Under the pieces are notes generated by a model. It was given only the letters and a program-made list of their open reading frames with translations. It was not told the origin of the DNA and ran no database searches. A program made the position numbers and the translations under genes. Shown piece after piece: positions 24,555-37,105 of a stretch of 37,105 bases of DNA. Origin of the DNA: Sulfurospirillum sp964466465 (lineage in GTDB: Bacteria > Campylobacterota > Campylobacteria > Campylobacterales > Sulfurospirillaceae); NCBI GenBank assembly GCA_964466465.1, contig CAYXNJ010000026.1:1-37105 (forward strand), read 5' to 3'. Position 1 is the first letter of the stretch. Every line of letters begins with the position of its first letter.

Positions 24555-25514
24555 TTAGAGTATCTCCCAAATCACTTCTGTTTTTGTTTGCAAATAGTGC
24601 GTCACTTCATTGGCAGCTTGCTCATCAACATTGATGACAAGTGAACCAACCACGTGATCATTGAGTTTTTCGAGCTTTCCCCATACAATATTAAAATTCA
24701 TATCAAGCTCCCTTACCATTTGTGTGACAATGGGCTGATACGAAACTTTACTAGGGAAGAAGAGTCTTATATTGACTCCTTCTTCGGGAAGATCTTCATC
24801 TTCACCTAAAAACTTCATCATTTTTTCATCAGGTTTTAAAAAAAGATCATCAATGCGTCCAAGTCCTATGACTTTCCCCTCTTCTAACAGTAAAGCACGA
24901 GAAGCGACTTTTTTTACCACTTCCATTTCATGTGTTACAATGATGATCGTAACACCAAGATTTTTATTGATCTCTTGTAAAAGCTCTAAAATAGATTTTG
25001 TTGTATTTGGATCAAGTGCAGAGGTCGCTTCATCACTAAGGAGGATTTTTGGATTGAGTGTTAGAGCCCTAGCAATGGCAACACGTTGTTTCTGTCCACC
25101 ACTAAGCTCCTTTGGATAAGCAAATTTTTTAGTTTCAAGTCCGACCAGTTTGAGAAGTGCGTCCACTCTTTTTTGAATCTCTTCTTTGCCATATCCCCAC
25201 ACTTTCATAGGAAGAGCAATGTTCTCATAAACATTCTTTTGACCAAGCAAAGAGAAATGTTGAAAAATCATACCAATCTGACTTCTTAACCGACTCAATC
25301 CCTCTTCATTGAGCGTTTTTACTTCTTCGCCTAAAACAGAAAGTTCTCCTTCACTAAAGCTTTCAAGCCCATTGATGCAGCGAAGCAATGTTGATTTACC
25401 AGCGCCACTATGCCCTACAATGGCAAATATTTCACCTGCATTGATCTGTAAACTGATATCATCTAATACTTTTTGATCGTTAAAATATTTGCTTAGGTGT
25501 TTTATCTCTATCAA
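24555..25514 (-). CDS. metN: methionine ABC transporter ATPase MetN
   Basis: ATP-binding subunit of the MetNIQ importer, 319 residues. Walker A GHSGAGKS (34-41), Q-loop MIFQHFSLL, signature LSGGQ (137-141), Walker B ILLSDEATSALD (157-168) and switch His in IVTHEMEVV are all present. The last 75 residues form an NIL (ACT-like) domain, which in MetN binds methionine and shuts off transport when the cell is full. The start is TTG (reading MIEIKHLSK), with AGAGG 7 nt upstream; no nearby ATG fits. First gene of the operon. Confidence 0.95.
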   Translation of the reverse strand: MIEIKHLSKYFNDQKVLDDISLQINAGEIFAIVGHSGAGKSTLLRCINGLESFSEGELSVLGEEVKTLNEEGLSRLRSQIGMIFQHFSLLGQKNVYENIALPMKVWGYGKEEIQKRVDALLKLVGLETKKFAYPKELSGGQKQRVAIARALTLNPKILLSDEATSALDPNTTKSILELLQEINKNLGVTIIIVTHEMEVVKKVASRALLLEEGKVIGLGRIDDLFLKPDEKMMKFLGEDEDLPEEGVNIRLFFPSKVSYQPIVTQMVRELDMNFNIVWGKLEKLNDHVVGSLVINVDEQAANEVTHYLQTKTEVIWEIL

Positions 25515-25555
25515 GTTCTAACCTCTTTCTAAACGTGTTCAAATTTAAACGCGAA

Positions 25556-25561
25556 ATTATA
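25556..25561 (-). promoter_or_regulatory. -10 box of the metNIQ promoter
   Basis: A perfect TATAAT on the minus strand, preceded by CAATAAATAGC, about 42 nt upstream of the metN TTG. The short leader has no room for a SAM riboswitch or T-box. Confidence 0.55.
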
Positions 25562-25643
25562 GCTATTTATTGTTTAACGTCTGGCAATTCAAGAAAAAGA
25601 GTGATAAAGAAAAAGAAATTAAAGAAGATATTGAAAGGGGGTA

Positions 25644-25667
25644 GTAAAGAGTCCGAAGACTCTTTAC
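25644..25667 (-). terminator. terminator after fusA
   Basis: GTAAAGAGTC and GACTCTTTAC form a perfect 10-bp stem closed by a C(UUCG)G tetraloop on the minus strand, 11 bases after the fusA stop. The tail (TACCCCCTTTC) has few Ts, so termination may be partial, but the very stable loop supports a 3' end here. Confidence 0.75.
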
Positions 25668-25678
25668 CGAAAGTATAA

Positions 25679-27757
25679 TTAGCCGTTACGTTTTTTAATG
25701 ATCTCTTCTGCAACGTTTCTTGGAACTTCATCATAGTGATCAAATTCCATAGAGTAAGAAGCACGACCTTGTGTTTGAGAACGAAGATCTGTAGAGTAAC
25801 CGAACATTTCAGCCAATGGGCAGAATGCGTTAACAATTTTGTTACCACTTCTGTCATCCATAGAGTTGATTTGTCCACGTCTTCTGTTAAGATCGCCGAT
25901 AACATCACCCATAAAGTCTTCTGGAGTCTCAACTTCCACTTTCATGATTGGCTCAAGAATAACTGGTTTCGCTTTTCTTGCACCCTCTTTGAAACCCATA
26001 GAAGCAGCCAATTTAAATGCCATCTCAGATGAGTCAACCTCATGGTAGCTTCCATCATAAAGGGTAACTTTAACGTCTTCCACTTTATAACCTGCAAGTA
26101 CACCGCTTTGAAGTGCTTCTTTGATACCTTTATCAACAGCTGGGATGTATTCTTTTGGAACCGCACCACCTTTGATATCGTTAACAAATTCATAACCTGC
26201 ACCTGGCTCTTGTGGCTCAAGTTTAAGATAAACGTGACCGTATTGACCACGACCACCAGATTGTTTTGCGTATTTGTACTCTTGGTTAACAGATGCACGG
26301 ATTGTCTCACGGTAAGCAACTTGTGGTTGACCTACTTCTGCACTTACTTTAAATTCACGTAACATACGATCAACAAGAATTTCTAAGTGAAGCTCACCCA
26401 TACCAGAAATAATCGTTTGACCACTCTCTTCATCAGTCTCAACTCTAAAGCTTGGATCTTCTTGAGCAAGTTTTTGAAGAGCGATACCCATTTTCTCTTG
26501 GTCAGCTTTTGTTTTTGGCTCAACTGCAACAGAGATAACTGGATCTGGGAATACCATTCTCTCTAGGATTACAGGATCTTTTTCGCTCGCAAGTGTATCA
26601 CCTGTTAGTGTATCTTTAAGACCTACAACCGCACCGATCTCACCAGCGTGTAGAACTTTAATCTCTTCACGTTTGTTAGCGTGCATTTTTAAGAGACGAC
26701 CAATTCTCTCTTTTTTATCTTTGGTTGTGTTGTACGCATAACTACCGCTCTCAAGGATACCACGGTAAACACGAACGAATGTTAATTGTCCAACGAATGG
26801 ATCTGTCATAATTTTAAACGCAAGAGCAGCAAATTCACCATCATCTGTTGAATCAACAACACACTCACGTCCGTCTTCGTACTCACCTTTAATTGCGTGA
26901 ACTTCCGTTGGAGCTGGCATATAATCAACAACAGCATCTAACATTGGTTGAACACCTTTGTTTTTAAATGATGTTCCACAAATCATAGGGATGAATGTCA
27001 TTGCTAGACATCCTGCTTTAATACCTGCTTTGATCTCTTCTTTTGTAAGTTCTTCACCACCAAGGTATTTTTCCATTAAAGCATCGCTAGTTTCAGAAAC
27101 TGCTTCTACCATTTTCTCACGGTATTCTTTTGCTTTATCCATCAAGTCTGCTGGAATTTCAACGACTTGGTAGTTTGAACCCATTGCAGCATCATCATCC
27201 CAAATAAGTGCTTTCATTTCCACTAAGTCAACAACACCTTTGAAGGTATCTTCTGCACCAATAGGAATTTGAATTGGCACTGGATTCGCTTTTAGACGCG
27301 TTTTAATTTGTGATTCAACGTTATAGAAGTTTGCACCAATACGGTCCATTTTATTAACATAAACCATTCTTGGAACTTGGTAACGATTTGCTTGTCTCCA
27401 AACTGTTTCTGATTGTGGTTGAACGCCACCAACAGCACAAAATACTGCTACAGCGCCATCAAGAACACGCATAGAACGCTCAACTTCGATTGTGAAGTCA
27501 ACGTGGCCCGGAGTGTCGATGATGTTAATTTGGTGATCTTTCCATGTACATGTTGTCGCAGCAGAAGTAATGGTAATACCTCTTTCTTTCTCTTGCTCCA
27601 TCCAGTCCATTGTTGCAGCACCATCATGTACCTCACCAATTTTGTGAGAGATACCAGTGTAAAAAAGGATTCTTTCTGTTGTAGTGGTTTTACCTGCATC
27701 AATGTGCGCAGCAATACCGATGTTTCTAACCATTTCAATAGGGGTATTTCTTGCCAT
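25679..27757 (-). CDS. fusA: translation elongation factor G (EF-G)
   Basis: GTPase that drives ribosomal translocation and, with RRF, ribosome recycling; 692 residues, standard length. G1 AHIDAGKT (17-24), G3 DTPGH (81-85) and G4 NKMD (135-138) are intact, and domain IV has the conserved QSGGRGQYGHV stretch. It is third in the str operon after rpsL and rpsG; the tuf gene that often follows is absent here, and instead a hairpin ends the unit. The ATG is preceded by AAGGAAATTATA. Confidence 0.98.
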   Translation of the reverse strand: MARNTPIEMVRNIGIAAHIDAGKTTTTERILFYTGISHKIGEVHDGAATMDWMEQEKERGITITSAATTCTWKDHQINIIDTPGHVDFTIEVERSMRVLDGAVAVFCAVGGVQPQSETVWRQANRYQVPRMVYVNKMDRIGANFYNVESQIKTRLKANPVPIQIPIGAEDTFKGVVDLVEMKALIWDDDAAMGSNYQVVEIPADLMDKAKEYREKMVEAVSETSDALMEKYLGGEELTKEEIKAGIKAGCLAMTFIPMICGTSFKNKGVQPMLDAVVDYMPAPTEVHAIKGEYEDGRECVVDSTDDGEFAALAFKIMTDPFVGQLTFVRVYRGILESGSYAYNTTKDKKERIGRLLKMHANKREEIKVLHAGEIGAVVGLKDTLTGDTLASEKDPVILERMVFPDPVISVAVEPKTKADQEKMGIALQKLAQEDPSFRVETDEESGQTIISGMGELHLEILVDRMLREFKVSAEVGQPQVAYRETIRASVNQEYKYAKQSGGRGQYGHVYLKLEPQEPGAGYEFVNDIKGGAVPKEYIPAVDKGIKEALQSGVLAGYKVEDVKVTLYDGSYHEVDSSEMAFKLAASMGFKEGARKAKPVILEPIMKVEVETPEDFMGDVIGDLNRRRGQINSMDDRSGNKIVNAFCPLAEMFGYSTDLRSQTQGRASYSMEFDHYDEVPRNVAEEIIKKRNG

Positions 27758-27838
27758 TATAATTTCCTTGTTATATTAGGAGTGTAAGTTCATGAAGAAG
27801 GAATGAACATCGCATAGACGAACATTCCTAACATCATT

Positions 27839-28309
27839 TTACCAGCGATAGTGAGCAAACGCTTTGTTTGCTTCTGCCATTTTATAAGTATCTTCTTTCT
27901 TCTTAAAGGTAGCGCCTCTACTATTAGCCGCATCTAAAAGTTCATTTGCCAACCTCTCGATCATTGTTCTCTCACTTCTTTTACGTGAATAAGAAACCAA
28001 CCATCTAAGAGCCAATGCTTGTTGACGAGCTGCTCTAACTTCTACTGGAACTTGGTATGTTGCTCCACCGACACGTCTGCTTTTTACTTCCATAACTGGT
28101 TTTACATTATCGATAGCTGCATTAAAAATCTCAATACCTTTTAAGGTTCCACTTCTTTTTTCTGCTAACTCTAATGCACCATAAAATACTTTAGTAGCAA
28201 CACTTTTTTTTCCATCGAGCATCAACGCATTGATAAACTTTGTGATAATCTTGCTATTGTAGATTGGATCTGGTAATACTTCTCTTACGGGAGCTTTTCT
28301 TCTTCTCAT
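27839..28309 (-). CDS. rpsG: 30S ribosomal protein S7
   Basis: Primary 16S rRNA-binding protein that organises the 30S head. From the ATG at 28309 (MRRRKAPVRE) it has 156 residues, the standard length; an upstream in-frame start would add 12 unrelated residues. AAGGA lies 7 nt before the chosen ATG. Conserved runs include KIITKFINALMLDGKKS and GGATYQVPVEV. Second gene of the str operon, 73 bp after rpsL. Confidence 0.97.
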   Translation of the reverse strand: MRRRKAPVREVLPDPIYNSKIITKFINALMLDGKKSVATKVFYGALELAEKRSGTLKGIEIFNAAIDNVKPVMEVKSRRVGGATYQVPVEVRAARQQALALRWLVSYSRKRSERTMIERLANELLDAANSRGATFKKKEDTYKMAEANKAFAHYRW

Positions 28310-28346
28310 TATATTTCCTTCAAATTTGTTAAAAATTTTACTCAAA

Positions 28347-28369
28347 TGATGTCAAAACAACGGACATCA
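28347..28369 (-). promoter_or_regulatory. small hairpin between rpsL and rpsG
   Basis: TGATGTC and GACATCA pair over 7 bp with a 9-nt loop, about 38 nt before the rpsG start. In E. coli the S12-S7 intercistronic region is the target of S7 autoregulation; whether this hairpin does that here is inference only. Confidence 0.3.
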
Positions 28370-28382
28370 CCTGCTGTTAAAT

Positions 28383-28760
28383 TTATTTAGCTTTTGGTCT
28401 TTTTGTACCGTATTTACTTCTAGACACCGTTCTTTTTGCAACACCTGAAGTATCAAGCGCACCACGTACGATATGGTACTTAACACCAGGTAAGTCTTTT
28501 ACCCTTCCGCCACGTACTAAAACAATAGAGTGTTCTTGAAGGTTATGTCCTTCGCCACCGATGTAGCTAATGACTTCGAAGCCGCTTGTCAATTTGACTT
28601 TGGCAACTTTTCTAAGCGCTGAGTTAGGTTTTTTTGGAGTCGTAGTATAAACTCTGGTGCAAACGCCTCTTCTTTGAGGACATTTTGCCATCGCAGGTGA
28701 TTTCGACTTTTTAATTACCTTTTTTCTCTCATTTCTGACGAGTTGGTTAATGGTTGGCAC
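28383..28760 (-). CDS. rpsL: 30S ribosomal protein S12
   Basis: Decoding-centre protein of the small subunit, 125 residues. TTTPKKPNSALRKVAKV contains Lys43, and GGRVKDLPGVKYH holds the second streptomycin-site lysine, both unmutated, so the sequence predicts no classical ribosomal streptomycin resistance. The start is GTG with AAAGGA 6 nt upstream. First gene of the str operon, separated from rpoC by a strong terminator. Confidence 0.98.
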   Translation of the reverse strand: MPTINQLVRNERKKVIKKSKSPAMAKCPQRRGVCTRVYTTTPKKPNSALRKVAKVKLTSGFEVISYIGGEGHNLQEHSIVLVRGGRVKDLPGVKYHIVRGALDTSGVAKRTVSRSKYGTKRPKAK

Positions 28761-28794
28761 ATTATTTCCTTTATTTTGTAAAAAATAGGTGCTA

Positions 28795-28800
28795 ATTTTA
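28795..28800 (-). promoter_or_regulatory. possible -10 box of the str operon
   Basis: TAAAAT on the minus strand, in AT-rich DNA after CTATTTTTAAA, about 35 nt before the rpsL GTG. Some promoter is expected here because a terminator sits directly upstream; this exact box is a weak call. Confidence 0.35.
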
Positions 28801-28814
28801 TTTAAAAATAGCTT

Positions 28815-28844
28815 AAAAAAAGGTTAAGTTAAGGGAACCTTAAC

Positions 28845-28850
<6 letters not shown>
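28815..28850 (-). terminator. intrinsic terminator of the rpoBC operon, overlapping the rpoC stop
   Basis: GGTTAAGTTAAGG and CCTTAACTTAACC form a perfect 13-bp stem (28822-28834 with 28838-28850) with a 3-nt loop, followed on the minus strand by seven Ts. The rpoC stop codon (28845-28847) lies inside the first arm. Confidence 0.92.
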
Positions 28851-33348
<4,498 letters not shown>

Positions 33349-33371
<23 letters not shown>

Positions 33372-36300
33372 CTTCTTCCACCTCGTCATAAATCTCAACA
33401 TCTAAAGCCAAAGACTTCAACTCGTTTGTTAAAACATAGAATGTTTCAGGGATACCTGTTTGTGGTACATTTTCGCCTCTTGTGAGTGCTTTGTACGCTA
33501 GGATTCTTCCTTCAACGTCGTCTGATTTGACTGTTAACATTTCTCTTAGGGTATGAGCAGCACCGTATGCCTCAAGCGCCCAAACCTCCATCTCACCGAA
33601 TCTTTGTCCACCGAAGAGTGCTTTACCACCCACTGGTTGTTGTGTGACAAGTGAGTATGGTCCTGTACTTCTTGCGTGAACTTTTTCATCAACTAAGTGG
33701 TGGAGTTTTAACATATACATGTAACCCACGTTGACTTTTTCATGCATTTTTTGACCAGTCATACCATCGTATAACTCTGTCTTTCCGTCCATATCAATTT
33801 TTGCCATTTCAAAGAGTTTTTCAAACTCTTCAACATTAACACCCTCAAAAATTGGAGTTGCAAATTTAACGCCTTTGCTCCAATCTCTTGCATAAACTAA
33901 TAATTGTTCGTCATTTAAGGTATCAATGAAATTCTTAGCATCCATCAGTTTTGCAACTTCAGCAATGCTAATCATTTTTTCACGAAGTGATTTAATCCAA
34001 TCACCTTGCTTTTCTTTGAAAATTTCTTCAATTTGTGTACCTAAACGTTTACCAACAAGTCCTAAGTGAACCTCAAGAATTTGTCCGATGTTCATACGAC
34101 TTGGAACGCCCAGTGGATTCAGAACGATATCTACAATCTCACCGTTTTTAAGGTATGGCATATCGACTTCACGAACAATATTGGAAACGATACCTTTATT
34201 TCCGTGACGTCCAGCCATTTTATCACCGACTTTTAACTTACGTTTTGTAGCAACATACACTTTTACAAGTTTAACAACGCCACTTGGTAAGATATCGTCT
34301 TTCTCGATGATATTAAGCTTCTCATCGTGCTCTTCTTTAAGTTTTTTCTTCTCATTCTGGAAGTAAACTTTAAGATCTTTGTACTCGTCTTGAATTTCGT
34401 TTGAAAACGCTTTAACAATAGAGTTAATAGAGAAACGATTAACATTGTGAAGATCTTCAGCTTTAATAAAGTCACCTTTTTTATAGCTGTTTTTACTGAT
34501 CTCTTGATCTTCCTGCAATGGATTTTTAAGAAGCAATGCATTAATACGTAACATCTCTTCTCTATCTAACATCAAGAGTTTATCATGATGCTCGCGATCC
34601 AAAATCTCTTTTTCTTGCTCATATGCTTGTACTGCTCGTGGATCTTTGTCATAACCTTTTTTTGTAAAGATTTTAACATCAACAACGATACCCTCTAATG
34701 AAGGTGTTGCATACAATGATTTATTGACAACGTGTCCTGCTTTCTCACCAAAAATAGCACGAAGGAGTCTTTCTTCAGGAGTTGGTTTTACTTCACCTTT
34801 TGGAGATACTTTACCTACCAAAATCATACCTGGAGTAATATATGTACCTACTTTAACAATACCACTGTCATCAAGATGAGCTAACTCTTCTTCTTTAACG
34901 TTTGGAATATCTTTAGTGATCTCTTCAACACCATCTTTTAATTCACGTGCTTCAATCTCTTTTTCATAAATATGAACGCTTGTAAATGCATCTTCACGAA
35001 TCATACGCTCTGAAATTACAATCGCATCTTCGTAGTTATAACCATTCCAAGGCATAAAGGCAACCATTGCATTTTTACCGATTGCAAGCTCACCTTGATC
35101 CATACTTGGGCCATCTGCTAGAACAGTACCTGCTTCAACAACATCACCTTTTTTGACAATAACTTTTTGTGTAAAGGTTGTATTTTGGTTTGTTCTAAGA
35201 TTTTTTTGAAGAGCATAATGATCAATAAATGCACCACCTTCATCTTCACCTAGAATGTAAACATTTTTGTTATCGACTTTTTCAACAACACCTGCACGTT
35301 TTGCCTTAATCGCTTCCCATGAGTCACGAGCGGCAATTTTCTCAACACCTGTTCCTACGATTGGTGCATCTGATTTAACAAGAGGCACTGCTTGACGTTG
35401 CATGTTTGAACCCATAAGTGCACGGTTCGCATCGTCGTGTTCCAAGAATGGAATGAGTGACGCGGCAACACCTGCAATCATCATAGATGAAAGGTCAATT
35501 AAGTCAACTTTTTCTTTTTCAATTAGAACTGTTTCACCATCAACACGTACCTCAATCAAGTCTTCAACAATTTCATTGTTGTCATTGACTTTTGTACTTG
35601 CAGGAGCAATAACTAAGCCTTCTTCTTGTGTTGCTGTAATGTAAACAATCTCGTCAGTAATTTTTGCATTCTCAACCTTACGGTATGGTGCTTCAACAAA
35701 ACCTAAATCATTTACTTTTGCATACATTGAAAGCGTGTTGATCAAACCAATGTTTTGACCCTCTGGTGTTTCAACAGGACAGATACGACCATAGTGTGTT
35801 GGGTGAACGTCACGCACTTCAAAGCCCGCACGTTCTTTAACTAAACCGCCCTCACCAAGTGCTGAAAGTCTTCTTTTATGTGTAATTTCACTCAGTGGGT
35901 TTGTTTGATCCATAAACTGAGATAACTGACCACTTGAGAAAAATTCTGCAATCGCAGATGTAATCATCTTAGAGTTAATTAAATCATGTGGCATCAACTC
36001 TTCAACACTACCGCTAAGTGCTGTAAATTTATCACGAATTGCTTTTTGCATTTTAATCAAACCAGCATGAAGCTCATTCGCTAATAACTCACCGATTGCT
36101 CTAATTCTTCTATTACCTAAGTGATCTCTATCATCGATATGACCTTGACCATTTTTAACTTTGATCAAATACTTCGCTGTTTTGATAATATCTTCACTGG
36201 TCATAATGGTGACGTATTCAGGTACAGAGAGGCCTAACTTATGATTCATTTTCATACGACCAACTTTTGTTAAATCGTAACGCTCAGAATTAAAGAATAG

Positions 36301-37105
36301 ATCTTTTACGAAAAGTTTTGCTGCTTCTTTTGTAACAGGCTCACCTGGTCTCATAACTTTGTAAATACGAATAGCTGCTAAATCGTTCTCATCTTCAATA
36401 CTTTCTGTTTGGCGAAGTAACTTGAGTGTTTCGTTATCAGCGATAAATGAGTTGATAATAGCATCATCCACACCACTTGCAAGATCATTCGCAATTTCAA
36501 TTACTTCACATTTTTGTTCAATAATTTTTGCTAATTTTCCTTCATCAAGCTGTGTAAGGGTATCGTATAGAACTTCACCACTCTCTTGATCGATAATTGG
36601 AGAAGAAAGGAAACGGTTTACTAAAATTTCAACAGGATACTCGATAAACTTGACACCATCTTCAATAAATTTTTCTGCTTTTTTACGAGCAAGGCGTTTG
36701 CCTGCTGCTAAAAGAAGGTTACCATGTTCATCTTTTAGGTCAAAATCAACACGACCCAAGAAGTTATCTGCTGAGAATTCAATGAGGAATTTGTTCTCAC
36801 GAATCATAATATTGAGCACTGGGTAAAAAAGTTTTAAGATATCTTGTTTGCTGTATCCAAGTGCACGGAATAGAATCGTAATAGGAACTTTTCTACGTTT
36901 ATTAATTCTCACGAAAAGTGTATCTTTTGCATCGTACTCAAAGTACAACCAAGAACCACGATCAGGAATAATTTGAGCATTATAGATAAATTTGTTAGCA
37001 ACCGTTGGGCTCTCTTCTTCTTTAAAGATTACACCAGGGCTTCTATGAAGATGATTAACAACAACTCTTTCAACACCGTTAATGATGAACGAAGTTCTAT
37101 CAGTC
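33349..37105 (-). CDS. rpoB: RNA polymerase beta subunit, 5' end outside window
   Basis: About 1250 codons are visible; the reading frame stays open to the window edge, reading SFIINGVERVVVNHLHRSPG near 37090, so roughly the first 130 residues are missing. The rifampicin region LSQFMDQTNPLSEITHKRRL keeps the usual Asp, His, Arg and Ser contact residues, so no common resistance change is seen. Other landmarks are RDVHPTHYGRICPVETPEGQ and KMAGRHGNKGIVS. The C-terminus is acidic and Thr-rich and overlaps the rpoC start by 23 bases. The gene is intact as far as seen. Confidence 0.98.

Noticed and set aside
25515..25678. SAM or T-box riboswitch upstream of metNIQ
   Set aside because: The leader from the predicted -10 to the TTG start is only about 35 nt, too short, and no riboswitch stems were seen.
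28310..28345. Extended start for rpsG at 28345
   Set aside because: S7 normally begins MRRR(K/R) and is 156 residues; the ATG at 28309 gives exactly that and has AAGGA upstream.
33372..33401. Upstream start for rpoC at 33401
   Set aside because: The extra residues (MLRFMTRWKK) do not resemble RpoC N-termini; the ATG at 33371 aligns better.
35850..35970. Rifampicin-resistance change in rpoB
   Set aside because: The cluster region keeps the usual Asp, His, Arg and Ser residues.

Overview
The window looks like chromosomal DNA of a low-GC campylobacterotan (epsilonproteobacterium), most likely Sulfurospirillum or a close relative; the genus is an inference from recalled protein similarity, not a search result. 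Supporting signs are a TMAO/DMSO-type molybdoenzyme paired with a monohaem cytochrome c as in Campylobacter jejuni Cj0264c/Cj0265c, a separate PAS protein plus receptor pair resembling CetB/CetA, T-rich promoters whose only clear element is an extended -10 box, an rpoB-rpoC pair that overlaps (fused in Helicobacter), and a str operon (rpsL-rpsG-fusA) without tuf. The window is almost entirely coding; the longest gene-free stretch is about 180 bp (19001-19180).

Region 1 (1-9102, minus strand): a tightly coupled respiratory complex I operon nuoG-H-I-J-K-L-M-N, with almost every junction an ATGA overlap. It ends near a 28-bp perfect inverted repeat at the window edge. nuoA-F are not here: nuoG is the first gene and faces a divergent gene. 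NuoG is short and NuoH carries an extra segment with two predicted helices.

Region 2 (9242-11779, plus strand): a small membrane-anchored periplasmic protein with Met/His/Cys motifs, then a probable energy/redox taxis pair: a stand-alone PAS protein overlapping a receptor that ends in a zinc-binding CZB domain.

Region 3 (11823-19000, minus strand): two adjacent units. torA-like reductase plus cytochrome c is followed, after a hairpin, by a response regulator, a family-5 solute-binding protein and a sensor kinase, all overlapping. The layout recalls TorT/TorS/TorR (or ArrX/AioX) control of respiratory reductases, but with a peptide/nickel-type binding protein as the likely periplasmic partner and no ABC transporter nearby. 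This is the most interesting part of the window.

Region 4 (19181-22838): a MATE efflux protein, a two-domain SagB-type flavin oxidoreductase overlapping it tail to tail, an aldo/keto reductase and tRNA-Arg(CCT).

Region 5 (22903-25561, minus strand): the methionine ABC importer metN-metI-metQ, with its own promoter and terminator and a strong hairpin between metI and metQ.

Region 6 (25644-37105, minus strand): rpoB (5' end outside the window)-rpoC, a textbook intrinsic terminator that contains the rpoC stop codon, then rpsL-rpsG-fusA ending in a UUCG-loop hairpin.
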